DNA from: Amylostereum areolatum
Taxonomy: Eukaryota; Basidiomycota; Agaricomycetes; Russulales; Stereaceae
Assembly: GCA_012932865.1 (NCBI GenBank)
Contig: SAXG01000042.1
Location: 248,001 to 312,000 of the forward strand
Direction: 5' to 3'
Length of the DNA: 64,000 bases
Each line of letters opens with the position of its first letter. Position 1 is the first letter of the stretch. Below are positions 54,104 through 64,000 of this stretch, piece by piece. The translations under genes were made by a program, and so were the position numbers. Below the pieces are notes generated by a model. It saw only the letters and a list, made by a program, of their open reading frames with translations. It had not been told where the DNA came from and did no database searches.

Positions 54104-54402
54104 TGTAAGCTCACGCTTACTTACGACACCTTTCCCCGCTCCTCTCGGCCCGCGATGTTCTTACTTACGGCCTCGCTCGGCTCGATCTTCGATTAGGTTC
54201 ACATCGTCCACCGCCCTTTCGTTCCCACTCGATGCTCTTTACATCTATTTGGTACGTACGTTCTTGGATACATATACCTCATCCTCCTGCTCCTGCTAGA
54301 GTGTTCTCTTTTTTCCTCCTTTGAATCCCATGATTTGATCCTTTCACCTCGTGTGATTCTCCTCTCCGACACTTAGTGTAGCGCAATCACCTCGTGCTTC
54401 CA
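54104..54402 (+). repeat. Right LTR of element A
   Basis: 299 bp, same length as the left LTR, directly preceded by the polypurine tract and followed by the CTCGC duplication. Confidence 0.92.
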
Positions 54403-54407
54403 CTCGC

Positions 54408-55162
54408 CCATCGTCATGTCGTCTTTGTCGACAACGACAACGACAACACCAACATCGGCATGCACCACCTATTCCAGCCAGCATCTGACGCCAGGAGACC
54501 TTTCTCAGAAGCTCCTGATATGCTCTGAAAGCACACATCAGTGAAAAAATGTTTCGCACAGATAAGTTTGTAAATATTTCTAAAGGCCACAATACGCACC
54601 GTACGGTGAACTTTTCACCTAGGATTAGAGGACCAAGTTTCAGTTTTACAAGGTCTCCACAAGCTTTGACAATCACAGACAGGGGCCCCGAAGTTGTGAG
54701 CTAAAACTAAAAATAGCAATTTTTTGGTTAATTCACCGGCCTTCCGCTTATGGAAATGTTTCTATTATCATTTCGCTTACAATACTGTAATCAATGGATT
54801 GTTTTTGCCGTTGAAATTCAAATTTTCAGATATGATAACTGGTTTAATTTACAGATTACAGCTACTACTAGTACAGTACAGTCCACCGAATCTCGACTCC
54901 TACTCTAGATGGAGAGTGAGGGAGAGACTAACAGAGGCTATTCTCACGCCTCCACTTCAGTTCCGTTCCTTCAGTCCGGTGTGAAGGAATCGCTCGCAAT
55001 CGAGAAAATAAGATAGATTGCACGGTAGGATGGGGCAGGAACACCGTAAATTAGCATAGATCAAAAAATGATGGGAAACGACGAGTTGCTCGCTCTCAAT
55101 CCCAGACAAACTCCCGGACGCGCCCTTCTAGCGCTCCGTATCGCCCTCAAATTTTACGTTTC
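54408..55162. other. AT-rich intergenic region right of the nest
   Basis: About 755 bp, AT-richer than its surroundings. A 42-codon ORF starting MSSLSTTTTTTP (54416-54544) has no family. It is the original right-hand neighbour of the polymerase-X promoter before element A inserted. Confidence 0.4.
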
Positions 55163-56060
55163 TCACTGGGGGCGACGGGTCACCCGCTTGTTCTGCTCCT
55201 TCATCGCGCGCGCGTCACGGATTCGCGTGTCGAAGTAGCGGATCGTACCCTTCTCGCCGCCGACCGTGAGCACGGGCCCCGCGAACCGCAGGGCGGTGGC
55301 GGGCTTGGTGTACCAATTCATGATCATCTTCTTGGAGGGGATGTCCCAGAGCTGGAGGAGGCCCCCAGACGTCGCGACCGCGACCACGTTTGGCATCTCC
55401 GCGTCGCCGCACTCGATCATGCGCAGGTGGCCGTGGTGGTCCTTGAGCTCGACAAGGACCGTGACATCGTCGGTGCCGCCGGTGGTGGCGAGGCTCTTGA
55501 CGTGCACGTGATTGCCGCGGCCGAAAACGAGGGTGTTCTTCGATGTCCAGGCGAGGGGAGTGAGGGGAGTGGTTGGGCCGAGGACGTCGTCGGTGTGGCC
55601 TTGGAAGGGGACGTTCGCCTTGGTTTCGTGTATGTGGAATTTGGCGGGTAGAGAAAGGGTGTGATACCGCGGGAGGGGGTCGGGGGCGCGGACATGAGGC
55701 TGATGGAGGAGGCTCTGCTCATGGATTGGCGGGAGCGATGGCGGTGGATCGTGCGCGGTCGACTCGGCGAGCGGTCAAACTAAAAAAACGAAATAACATG
55801 AGAGCGTGCAAGTACCACAGAAAACGCCTGCGTACAATAGCGGCCGCTATTTCGACGGCGGGGCAGAGCTCGTCGCCATCGTCTGCGTCGAACGAGGGCG
55901 TTTTCCGCTGGGGCTCGCCAACAAGTGTGACGCTATCGCCGGCGGTCGTCAATTGAGAGTGGAAAATGCGATCGGGGACGCACTGGGGTGGCGGCGGCTG
56001 GCGGCGGACGACGGACGACGGTTGACGGTCAGTCTGCGGGTATGTGCAAAGAAGTAACGC
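55163..56060 (-). pseudogene. Truncated copy of the Cdc20-like gene
   Basis: Closely follows the intact gene at 59057-60672: MSRASSISLMSAPPTPSRGI, then after a deletion of about 75 nt and a frame change HVKSLATTGGTDDVTVLVELKD, MPNVVAVATSGGLLQLWD, RFAGPVLTVGGEKGTIRYFD and MKEQNKRVTR, where homology stops and the frame ends RPQ. A degenerate first exon (GEPQRKTPSFDADD...IAAAIV) is recognisable near 55830-55925. Only the first WD repeats remain, so no propeller can form. The intron between the first exon and body is still marked, which argues for a DNA-level duplication, not retroposition. Confidence 0.85.
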
Positions 56061-56215
56061 AGAGGGCCGCGCAAGGCCGCGCAGCGTGGATTGTGGGAAC
56101 GTGGTTTTGAACCCTAACCATACCCTCTCAGATCTCAAGTTCAACCGACGTTCAACGTTCAACGCCCGTATCCTCAAAATCTCTCGATGCTCTCCGTATT
56201 TCTAACATATAACCT

Positions 56216-58215
56216 ATGATTCCCTCTCCCCCCTCCCCCAATCCTCTCGACGTCAACGTTCTCGCCGCCCTCATCGGCGGTCTAATCGAGAATAACACCA
56301 AAAACGCACGCAGGGAAGGTCAGCCTCCCGACAAGAGTGAAGAGGCTTTCTCCCGCCAGGCCATCATTCTTGACAGTCTGGCACATCTGTCCATCTGCAA
56401 TCAGCAGAAGCAGGTCGTTGCAATCGCTGTCGATATCCACGGCGCAGGCGCGCACCTGTACGTGGCCGAGAACGGCGCGGTGGACAAGCGAGTGGTCCCG
56501 ATCCTTCACGATATCATCTCGACCCTCAAGTCCGTCAGGGACCTCGCTCAAGCCGATCCCAACATCGACTTGAGCCGTTCTGCTCACTCCAAGGTCTATT
56601 ATCGTATCTACGCAGTCGAACGATCTGAACCCGCACAGTATCTTACCGAATTGGAGATTAGGCTGGTCAAACACTCCTGGTACAAGATCAAACGGCGCCT
56701 TCAAAAGCGCTACGATCCGTTCATCACGTTCATGAAGGAGGTTCAGGGCACCCCACGGGACGACCTTGCTTGGGACCAATACGACCGCGTCAATTTTGCA
56801 GCCTTACAGTCCGGTCCCCATCGGAAACTCCTCGATTCCATCTACTCTGTTGTGGTCGCGATGCAAGAAGTGTTTACGGGGCCCGGGGGGCCTCCGACTG
56901 ACGGGCGAGGAGGGGTGATATTGGCCTACATTGAGGAGTTGCATTTCGAATTCCAAGACCTCCTTGACCACGCAAAGAAACGCCGCTTTCCCCACACCTT
57001 TTTTTTGGCATGCGAAAGCTACCTGGCGCTCAGAGGCATGGGTGAGCGATCATATTACTGCCCGCGACAGCCGTGGTTCTCACAGACTCTCAGAGCAACA
57101 GCTGCCGATGGAACGATGGTTAACCAAGCTCGTCGCCGTGCACGTTCATTTTCTTCGTGTGGTGAACTTGGTCGGTTCCGTTCACTTGGCCCCTTTACTC
57201 GACAACGTCAAGATCAGTACCGTTCCTCCAAGCACGTCTACTCTCGAGATCAAGGTAGACTACGAGAGGCTGCAGGATGTCGCGCGTGCGGCAGGATGGA
57301 ATCGACGCCCAGACCCGCCCAAATCATCTACTGAAGAGGAGGACCGTGCGGTTAGCTTATTACCGAACGACCCCCTCCGTGTCTTCCTCGGAGAGCTGGA
57401 CCATCGTCTTCCTCGTCCTCCGAACGCCAAGCAGCCCACGGCTGCAGTTCCGACGTCGAGTACGTCGATGGACTGCTTCAATTGAGACTCTCGTTCCTGA
57501 CGTATACCATCTCTTCAGGTTCTCCGGACCTTCAAGTTGTCGTACGCACCTACAAGGATGTTAACGTTCACTGCGAATGCTCCCTTCTCGTATATCTTCA
57601 CCAGCACTCCATCGCCCACCTCCCGTACATCGGAGTCTCAAAGCTGTCCTGCTACCTCTGCAACGCGTACATTTCCGCCCATTCGCAATCGACCAGCTTC
57701 CCGGTCACGACGCTGGGCTGTCACAGCCAGGTTGCCGCGCCTTGGATCTGCCCCCCTACCGCCTCTGCCGACGTGAAGGAGAGATTGACAAAAGTGATCC
57801 TGGAGAAGTTGGCTCGTTATTTGTCCGAGATCGACAAGGAGCTGCAGGAGGCCAGGTTGCGGGCTCGTAAAGCGTCGCAAAGCACGGATGAGTCTGATGA
57901 CGAAGAAGACTCGCACGTGCCGGTAGAACGCCGTGGTATGCTTATTACTTCTGTTGCGGCGTCTCCGGTTCGCTGAGTGAGCTTGCTTGTATAGGTCAGC
58001 TCCTAATCGATTCGTTAGCGCTCTTCGCAAGGGAAAAAGAACAATTGGCGGCGGAAGCGGAAACCAAAGCTGCGGGGAAAGCTCAGACACGGGAGAAAGA
58101 CGAGCAGAAGGCCAAGTTCAAGCCTAAGGCGAAGGGAGATCCGGCGCAGGCTGCCGGAGAGGCTGACGAGGACGCGGTTGAATACGGTGGTCCGCTCCTC
58201 ACGGGTGTCGAGTAG
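56216..58215 (+). CDS. OTT_1508-like deaminase domain protein
   Basis: Four exons: 56216-57041, 57094-57459, 57519-57935 and 57995-58215; 610 codons, 609 aa. The N-terminal ~400 residues are mostly helical with no named domain. The deaminase fold follows: VHCECSLL (His415-x-Glu417, the zinc ligand and proton shuttle) and YIGVSKLSCYLCNAYI (Cys442-x-x-Cys445, the other zinc ligands), then GCHSQVAAPWICPP. This spacing and context are those of fungal OTT_1508-like members of the cytidine deaminase superfamily. The C-terminus is a charged coiled coil (LTKVILEKLARYLSEIDKELQEA) with an acidic patch and a Lys/Glu tail. The substrate is unknown; the family has been proposed to act on nucleic acids or nucleotides. 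All active-site residues are intact. Relics of the Cdc20 5' end lie on both sides. Confidence 0.85.
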
Positions 58216-59056
58216 GGTATTTTGCGGCCGTCCTGGCCATCTGGCTACTCTAACGTTTGCGCATGTGTACGATATTCCTAGCAAAGTACTACTGGAGCTG
58301 TATCTTTCTTATTCCTGTCGGATCCTCCCGGCGCGACTCATTCGTGTGACGGTTGCCACACCAGTGAGTACTAGTACTAAGCGGGAGCACGCACGCAAAT
58401 CGCATCTACCCATCTCGATTAGACCGTGCGACGCCGGCGAGCGTCCCGCTGTCGCTGGCGATCGTTGATTGAGAGTTAAAACGCGAGCTGGGACGCGCTG
58501 GGCCTGACATGGTGTTGAAAGATGGATTACCGTTCCGTCTACTTCGGGGAGACTGGCCTCACTTGCAATGAAGTTCGAAGCAAATAGTGACATACGAATG
58601 TGCACTTTCGGACGCAGGGATAAATATCATTGAGGGTGGAATAAATATAGCATAGATCTAAAGAGGAGAATCACCGCGTTCGAGGCCTAGGGGTGCGGAT
58701 GTTGTAGCTATGTCAATGAGGAAGTCATGAAGACAAGTTTTCCCGCCTCGCCGTTGGGGACGCCCATGGACGGTGCCAGGAGACCTGCGGCATGTGTGTG
58801 AACGGAAAGACAGCCGCGCCCGAGGGAGGGTGGCCTATCACCTTACGTCGATGCATACTACGTCGATGCATACACAGATAAGGCCGAGCACACATTGCAT
58901 TGCCAGTACTCCTACAACAAAGCGCTCTCGCCCACAATACGACCAAGTACACACAACAAAGCCCAAGGTATCACAACAAAGCCCCCCCTCCCCGGCCATC
59001 GTCCTCGAAGTACATCCCCGCACTACGACCCATCCTCATTGTCCCTGCACCCGATG
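58216..59056. other. Intergenic between convergent deaminase and Cdc20-like genes
   Basis: 841 bp. Apart from the short Cdc20 5' relic at 58425-58505, nothing is recognised. A short direct repeat (CTACGTCGATGCATAC) occurs near 58845-58875. Confidence 0.45.
58425..58505 (-). repeat. Third relic of the Cdc20-like gene 5' end
   Basis: About 75 bp (GAGCGT...GTCGCTGGCG...AAAACGCGA...GCTGGG on the plus strand) align with the sequence around the start of the intact gene (60670-60745) and of the pseudogene (~55925-55995). Differences are mostly transitions. It covers only the leader and first codons. Confidence 0.6.
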
Positions 59057-60672
59057 CTACCGAATCCCACACGGACCCTCCGTCATGCTCCGCTGTCGGC
59101 GCACCTCCTTCTTCTTCCCCCACACGTCCCAGATCTTGACCATCTTTTCCCCGGGTATCGCAAACGCGACCTTAAGCCCGCTGGGGCTGATCGCGCTCCC
59201 GAGCACGGCGTCCGCGGCGGGGTACGCGGTCGCGACGTGCGCGAGGCTGGGGAACGCGAGCACGGAGACCGCGTTCGCGGCCAGCGACGGGTGCGACGCG
59301 GCGGGGTTGAATCCCCCGGACCCGGCGTCGGAGGCGGGGGGCGGGCGCACGGCGCCGTGCGTGGCCAGGACCTCCCTGCACTGCTGCGACCACTGGAGGG
59401 AGGTGACGTGCGTGTTGAGCTCGAGCCGGTCGGTCGCGAGCGGTTTCGGGGACGTCTCGTTGATGTTCCAGAGCCGGATCGTGCCCGAGCCGTCCGCGGC
59501 GGCGTCGCCGGAGGAGAGGGTTTTGAGGGACCACGGACACCACGCGAGGGCCTGGGGGGAAGGGGTCAGCACGGAGGGGAGCGAGACGACGGGAGAAAAA
59601 GGCACCTTGACGGCGCCGGCGTGCTGCATCTTGCGGCGGCGCTGGACGAGGTCGCCGACGTCGAGGGGCACGAGGGGGCTCTGGCGCGAGTCCCAGGCGA
59701 GGATGGCGCCGGACTCGTCGGCGCTGGCGAGCACGCGGTTGTCGTGGTTCCAGGCGAGGGCGGTGATGCGGGCCTGGTGGCGGGTGACGCGCTTGGTCTG
59801 CTCCTTCATCGCGCGGGCGTCGCGGATGCGGGTGTCAAAGTGGCGGATGGTGCCCTTCTCGCCGCCGACGCTGAGGATGGGCCCCGCGAAGCGGAGGGCG
59901 GAGACGGGCTTGGTGTACCAGTTCATGACCATCTTCTTGGAGGGGATGTCCCAGAGCTGGATGAGGCCCTTGGAGGTCGCGACGGCGACGACGTTCGGCA
60001 TCTCGTCGTCGCCGCACTCGAGCAGGCGCAGGTGGCCGTGGTGGTCCTTGAGCTTGACGAGGACGGCGACGTCGTCGGTGCCGGTGGTGGCGAGGTTTTT
60101 GACGTGCACGCGGTCGCCGCGGCCGAAGACGAGGGCGTTGTTGGGCGTCCAGGCGAGGGGCGAGGTCGGGCCGAGGACGTCGTCGAGGTGGCCTTGGAAG
60201 GGGACGCTCGCCTTGGTTTCGCGGAGGTGGAACTTGGCGGAGGATTCGGAGGGCGGGAGCTGGGTGAAGGAGAGGGCAGGGGAGGCAGAGCGGGTGGAGA
60301 CGTCGGCGGGCAGGAAGAAGGGGGTGATGCCGCGGGAGGGGGTCGGGGGCGCGGACATGAGGCTGATGGAGGAGGCCCTGCTCATGGATGGGCGGGAACG
60401 ATGGCGGTGGATCGTGCGCGGTCGGTTCGGCGAGCGGTCGAACTGGAACACGGACTAGAATGAGAATTTGCCGTCGTCGGACGCAATGAAAGCGTACGCA
60501 CGATGGCGGCGGCCATTCCCACGGCGGGGCCATTGTCGTTGAAGATCTCGGGGAGGGAGAGGTTGAAGGCGAGTTCCTCCTCGCCTCGGCGAGGACGCTT
60601 GTAATCGGACCAAACGTCGTCGTCGTCGTCCACGGTGGGGGTGAGCGCGCGTTTTCGGCTGGGCTCGCCCAC
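59057..60672 (-). CDS. Cdc20/Fizzy-family WD40 protein (APC/C activator-like)
   Basis: Exons 60672-60502, 60454-59606 and 59551-59057, giving 504 aa. N-terminus: MGEPSRKRALTPTVDDDDD, then a basic disordered part with NRPRTIHRHRSRP and PPTPSRGI. WD repeats follow in the Cdc20/Cdh1 order: VVAVATSKGLIQLWDIPSKK, ALRFAGPILSVGGEKGTIRHFD, ITALAWNHDNRVLASADESG, ALAWCPWSLKTLSSGD, TIRLWNINETSPKPL, HVTSLQWSQQCREVLATHG and KMVKIWDVWGKKKEVRRQR. Cdc20/Fzr proteins recruit substrates to the anaphase-promoting complex; the divergence suggests an Ama1-like meiotic or other specialised paralog. A clear C-box was not found. The intron at 59552-59605 is 54 nt, in frame and stop-free. Confidence 0.82.
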
Positions 60673-61589
60673 GAGCGTGCCGCCGTCGCTGGCGGTCGTC
60701 GACTGGGAGCTGGAAAACGCGATCTGCGATGTGCTGGGTGGCGACGAGCGATGGTCAGTGTTTGCAGAGCTCAGAAGAGACGAGGAACGTACTCGTCGTC
60801 GATGACCGTCGATGCCTGGGAGGACGGCGCGGACATGGTGGACGACGTGGAGGGGAAAGCGAAAGTGCGTGGGCGGCGCCGGCCCAAGCGTCCTTTAAAA
60901 CAAGGATTATGTAAGGCGTCGAGCCGGGATCTTTCCTGGCGCATTGTTCCTCGGCGCCACGGCCGGCGACGGAGCGGCCTTGGACCCGTCTCGCGTCGCC
61001 GTTTTGAGCGCTCTCCACCGTCGAGCAGGGCGGCGAGAGGGGGGAGAGGGGGGGAAGAAGAGGAGGGGTTGATCGTGTCTGATGTTATAAGTAGCAAAAT
61101 TCGAGACGCGTTGTTGACGCGTTGTTTGGCTGCTTGAGTGCACGTGACTGCATAGCTACGGTTTCCGTCGACGCTTCATTTGAACGTTCGTACTTACCCT
61201 TCCTGACTTCGTATTCCAAGAACCGAACCTATTTTTTTGGGCAAGGAATCGTGCGTCGCGCTCTCACTGCACTTTGCTTGTTGCGACTGACGGTGTGAGG
61301 AAGGGAAAACAGGCTCTGTTCGCGGCATCGAGACCGGAGAAACCCGTTGCTAGGACGACGCCTAGCGAGACCGTGGATGCGGCTGGTACACCTCCAGCTC
61401 CATCGGTCGTGATACATAGCCTGCTGCTGTGTGCGCTGCCTCTTGCTTTTCCCTTGAGCCCCCAAGGAGACATGTACGTCCTCCCTGTCCTCGTCTCTTA
61501 GCGTCAGCTCACCGCTCGGCCAGGTGTACGCGCTCCAGGAGAGCTCTCGACGCTACCGGATAGCTGCATCTTCTACTCAATTCACACAT
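60673..61589. other. Divergent promoter region
   Basis: About 0.9 kb between the Cdc20-like gene and the plus-strand membrane-protein gene. A hydrophobic ORF segment near 61405-61460 (SLLLCALPLAFPL) could be the missing signal peptide of the downstream gene, but its splicing is unclear. Confidence 0.4.
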
Positions 61590-63390
61590 ACCAGAAATCT
61601 TTGTCGGCGACGCCTGCTGGGACAGGGTTTGGCAAGAGAGCCACCACCATGGGCGTGCTCAAGTTTCGGCTGCGACAGGCGGAGGAGGTCTCCAACTCAA
61701 CCAGTGCGTCTTATCTTTTCGCTCATCGTACCCAGATTGACCGTGCGTTTGTAGGTGTAACGTGCGTCTTTCGTTTGTTTCTTGCAGAGAGATGCCGACC
61801 AGCTCGTGTGCGCATTGCAGGACCACCACACAGTGAGCGGCATCCGGCATATATGCGGTCTTTGCTGACCATCCATCTCGGTAGAACGCAATCCGCCTCT
61901 TCTCAACTCTCAACGCAGTCTTTCCATCTTCCGACCTCGAGCTCCTCGGTGGTCGTACTTACCTCCCCGCTCTCTACCCTCTCGTCTTCCACCGTATCCT
62001 CATCCTCTTTCGTTTCATCGACCACCTCATCGGCCACCGCTCTCTCCGCCACTTTCTCTGCCTCCACAGCTTCCCTCACATCGTCCCCCGTTCTCTCCAA
62101 GTACGTGCGCGCCCTTCCGTCCACGTATCAGCGCGTTCTGACGCCCATCCCTGTCAGCCTCACCACGTCGACTACAGCTTCAGACTCGGGACGTGTCTCC
62201 GGCTCCACCTCCCTTGATACGATGGCGTCCACGGTCACCTCCCTGGATACGACGGCATCCACGCTCGTGCGAACGACAACGTCGGCGGTGACAACCACCA
62301 CAAGCGTCTCGACCGAATCAAGCACCACCACATCCACGGCCCCTGCTTCGACCGCCTCCGCCTCGACCGATCTCTCTTCCTCCTCCGCAACAACCGACGA
62401 CGGGCAACAAAGCACACGTGCCGATTTTTCCACCTCCACCTCCCGACGGACGGAGGTGGTCGTCGCGACGTCGACATCTTCGCCAGCGCAACAGCTCTCT
62501 CCCGCCCCTGCTTCGCAAGCCCCGCGATCGTCGACCGCCTCCTCGTGAGCTCTCTCACGATCCCGTCCGGCCGCCTTCAGCTTTGACACCATCCGTAGAT
62601 TCTTCTCGCCCTTCACCAACGTCGCGGTGCTCTCGTCCTCTTCCAGCATCCAGCCCTTCGCCGCCACCTCCACCCTCCGTGCCGCCACCTCCAGCCTCGC
62701 GCAAACCAGCACCGCGCCCACCGCCTCCGGCACCCCGAACGTCAACTTCCTCCCCAACAGCGACGAGTCCCAGTGCGTCCCTCTCTTCGTCTCGTTATTT
62801 GTACCTAACCCCCGATCGCACGCCTCAGGAGCAAGGCCAACGTTCCCATGATCGCAGGCATCACCAGCGCGCTCGGCGTGCTCATGCTCGCCCTCATCTG
62901 CGGCGTCATCTACATCCGCCACCGCTCGCGCAAGCAGAGCAACGCCTGGCGCGCGCGCCTCCTCCGCGGCCGGCTCTTCTCCACCAACCCGGACCCGGAC
63001 CCCACCTCCTTCTCCATCGTCAACAACACCTCCGACGCCGCCCATCCCTGGCAGAGCCACCAGCGCAACATTTCGCTGCCCATCCAGTCCGAGCCGCCCG
63101 ACGAGGCCATCGGCACCCTGACGAGCATGAACATGTCTCAACCCGAGGCCGCGAGGCTCCCCGTGAGCGTCGCTCACACGGGGCCGCTCATTGACCTTGA
63201 GAGCGGGTATAGCGGGGCAGGCCCGCCAGGCGGCGGCACCGGCATGTCGTTTGGCGTGTCCCCGACCAATCTAACGGACCCCTTCGCGCGCGGTCCGCTC
63301 ATGGTCGACAATACACGGCGCACGCCCACTCCGGACGTCTGGGACTGGGGCCCGAACCTGAAGCCTATACCGATAGGGCGGGCGTTATAG
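61590..63390 (+). CDS. Ser/Thr-rich single-span cell-surface protein (5' end uncertain)
   Basis: Exons ~61590-61703, 61788-61832, 61885-62544, 62581-62772 and 62829-63390, joined in consistent phase. The extracellular part begins FVGDACWDRVWQESHHH, passes LQLNQ-EMPTSSCAHC, and then is almost wholly Ser/Thr (~220 residues, likely O-mannosylated). One transmembrane helix follows (VPMIAGITSALGVLMLALIC...) with a stop-transfer RHRSRKQ. The ~150-aa cytosolic tail ends DVWDWGPNLKPIPIGRAL. This layout is that of fungal Mid2/Wsc-like wall sensors or other mucin-like surface proteins. The initiator Met and signal peptide lie upstream and were not resolved. Confidence 0.65.
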
Positions 63391-64000
63391 TGGCGTATTT
63401 AGCCCGCCGCGCCCCACACCTCCACTTGGTGGATCGTTCGGCGCCGGTGGTTGTTAGGCAGGACGCCTTGGGCGTGCGGACCGTTTCGTGCTTTCTGTTT
63501 TTGTTTTGTTCTCTTTCGCTGTAGCGCTTTCCCTGTTTTCGTTCTTTTTTCGACCCGCGATCGCCACAGCGTGGCCGCGCTCTTTTTTCTACCCCTCTCG
63601 GACTCTCACGGCGTTTCTTTCGTTCAGCTTCGTCCACCCCTTTCCTTTTACGTGCGGTTTCGCTTCCCTCATACGCGTCCGCGCGTCCGCTCTTCGTGTT
63701 TTTGTTTTTGTTTTGTTTGTCTCTTGTGTCCATGGATCCGGGGCCGCGCGCTGTCGATGGCGCCTTGTACGAGTAGGATTTGCACAGTTGCGGGTGGAAT
63801 GCGAATGCTCCCCCTCTCGTCGACTGACCGAGGGCCCGCAGGAGCGCACATATAGGGCTGGCCTCGCGATCGTGGAAGCTGCATAAGTGCATATGGCACA
63901 GTTCCACAACGTGGGGACTCGCGTACACGCATACATAGTATGTTGTGAGGAACGAAAAGCCTCGCATGAGCGAAAAGACGACGAGAGCACGCTACCCTGT
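63391..64000. other. 3' flank, no gene seen
   Basis: 610 bp after the membrane-protein stop, T-rich at first (3' UTR-like), with no supportable gene. Confidence 0.45.

Larger units (their letters stand above)
33744..54402 (+). mobile_element. Ty3/gypsy chromodomain retrotransposon A (outermost of the nest)
   Basis: 299-bp LTRs at 33744-34042 and 54104-54402 begin TGTAAGC and end CTTCCA. Target duplication CTCGC lies at 33739-33743 and 54403-54407. A G-rich polypurine tract (GGGGGGGGAGGAG) directly precedes the right LTR. It spans 20,659 bp, of which about 6.5 kb is its own once B, C and the small inverted-repeat element are subtracted. Gag, protease-like region, RT, RNase H, integrase and chromodomain are in Ty3/gypsy order. 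It inserted 187 bp upstream of the polymerase-X ATG. The bases after the left LTR are a T-run, not an obvious primer-binding site. Confidence 0.93.

Noticed and set aside
54416..54544. A 42-codon ORF right of element A as a gene
   Set aside because: Too short, with no homology or splice context; noted only in the intergenic entry.
58895..60463. A 522-aa plus-strand ORF, and other long ORFs opposite the Cdc20-like gene
   Set aside because: Low-complexity Gly/Ala/Arg translation antisense to a clearly conserved WD40 protein; a GC-rich shadow.

Overview
The window is nuclear DNA of a filamentous basidiomycete, most likely an Agaricomycete. The evidence is the gene architecture: many introns of about 50-60 nt with GTNNGT...YAG borders, micro-exons of 12 and 21 nt, and GC-rich exons. 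The gene families agree: F-box/leucine-rich proteins, a velvet factor, an atypical large G-alpha, a FluG-like amidohydrolase, a DUF3669 protein and an OTT_1508-like deaminase. I cannot name the species. Exon coordinates were deduced by eye from splice signals, reading frame and family motifs. No search was run.

Left part (1-33.6 kb) is host sequence, nearly all on the minus strand: a Cbf1-type bHLH factor (461-1792), an atypical G-alpha (2275-4345), an F-box protein with an acidic tail (5166-7001), two small single-span membrane proteins (7397-7900, 9227-9643) on either side of a hAT-like non-autonomous transposon (8334-9067), a FluG-type amidohydrolase (9897-11575), two paralogous MFS exporters with the same 12-exon structure (12051-14196, 20410-22679) separated by a plus-strand F-box gene (16717-18468) and a DUF3669 gene split by a 294-bp inverted-repeat element, a velvet regulator (24187-26926), and a family-X DNA polymerase gene that has decayed (29888-33557).

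Middle part (33.7-54.4 kb) is one nest of transposons. A chromodomain Ty3/gypsy element (A, 33744-54402) holds a Ty1/copia element (B, 38969-52556), whose right LTR holds a second chromodomain Ty3/gypsy element (C, 44713-52208, opposite strand). A separate 605-bp inverted-repeat element also sits in A. Each LTR element has TG...CA ends and a 5-bp target duplication. LTR divergence falls from about 3% (A) to 1% (B) to 0.7% (C), matching the nesting order. All three carry stops or frameshifts.

Right part (54.4-64 kb): a truncated Cdc20-like pseudogene, a plus-strand OTT_1508-like deaminase, a further short relic of the Cdc20 5' region, the intact Cdc20/Fizzy-family gene (59057-60672) and a Ser/Thr-rich single-span membrane protein (about 61590-63390).

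There is no operon-like organisation. The amidohydrolase/MFS/MFS group might be a small metabolic cluster, which is inference only. No tRNA, rRNA or CRISPR was seen. The most unusual items are the dated nest, the G-alpha without its catalytic glutamine, the cut-and-paste scar in the DUF3669 gene, the deaminase flanked by Cdc20 relics, and the polymerase gene with three single-base insertions.
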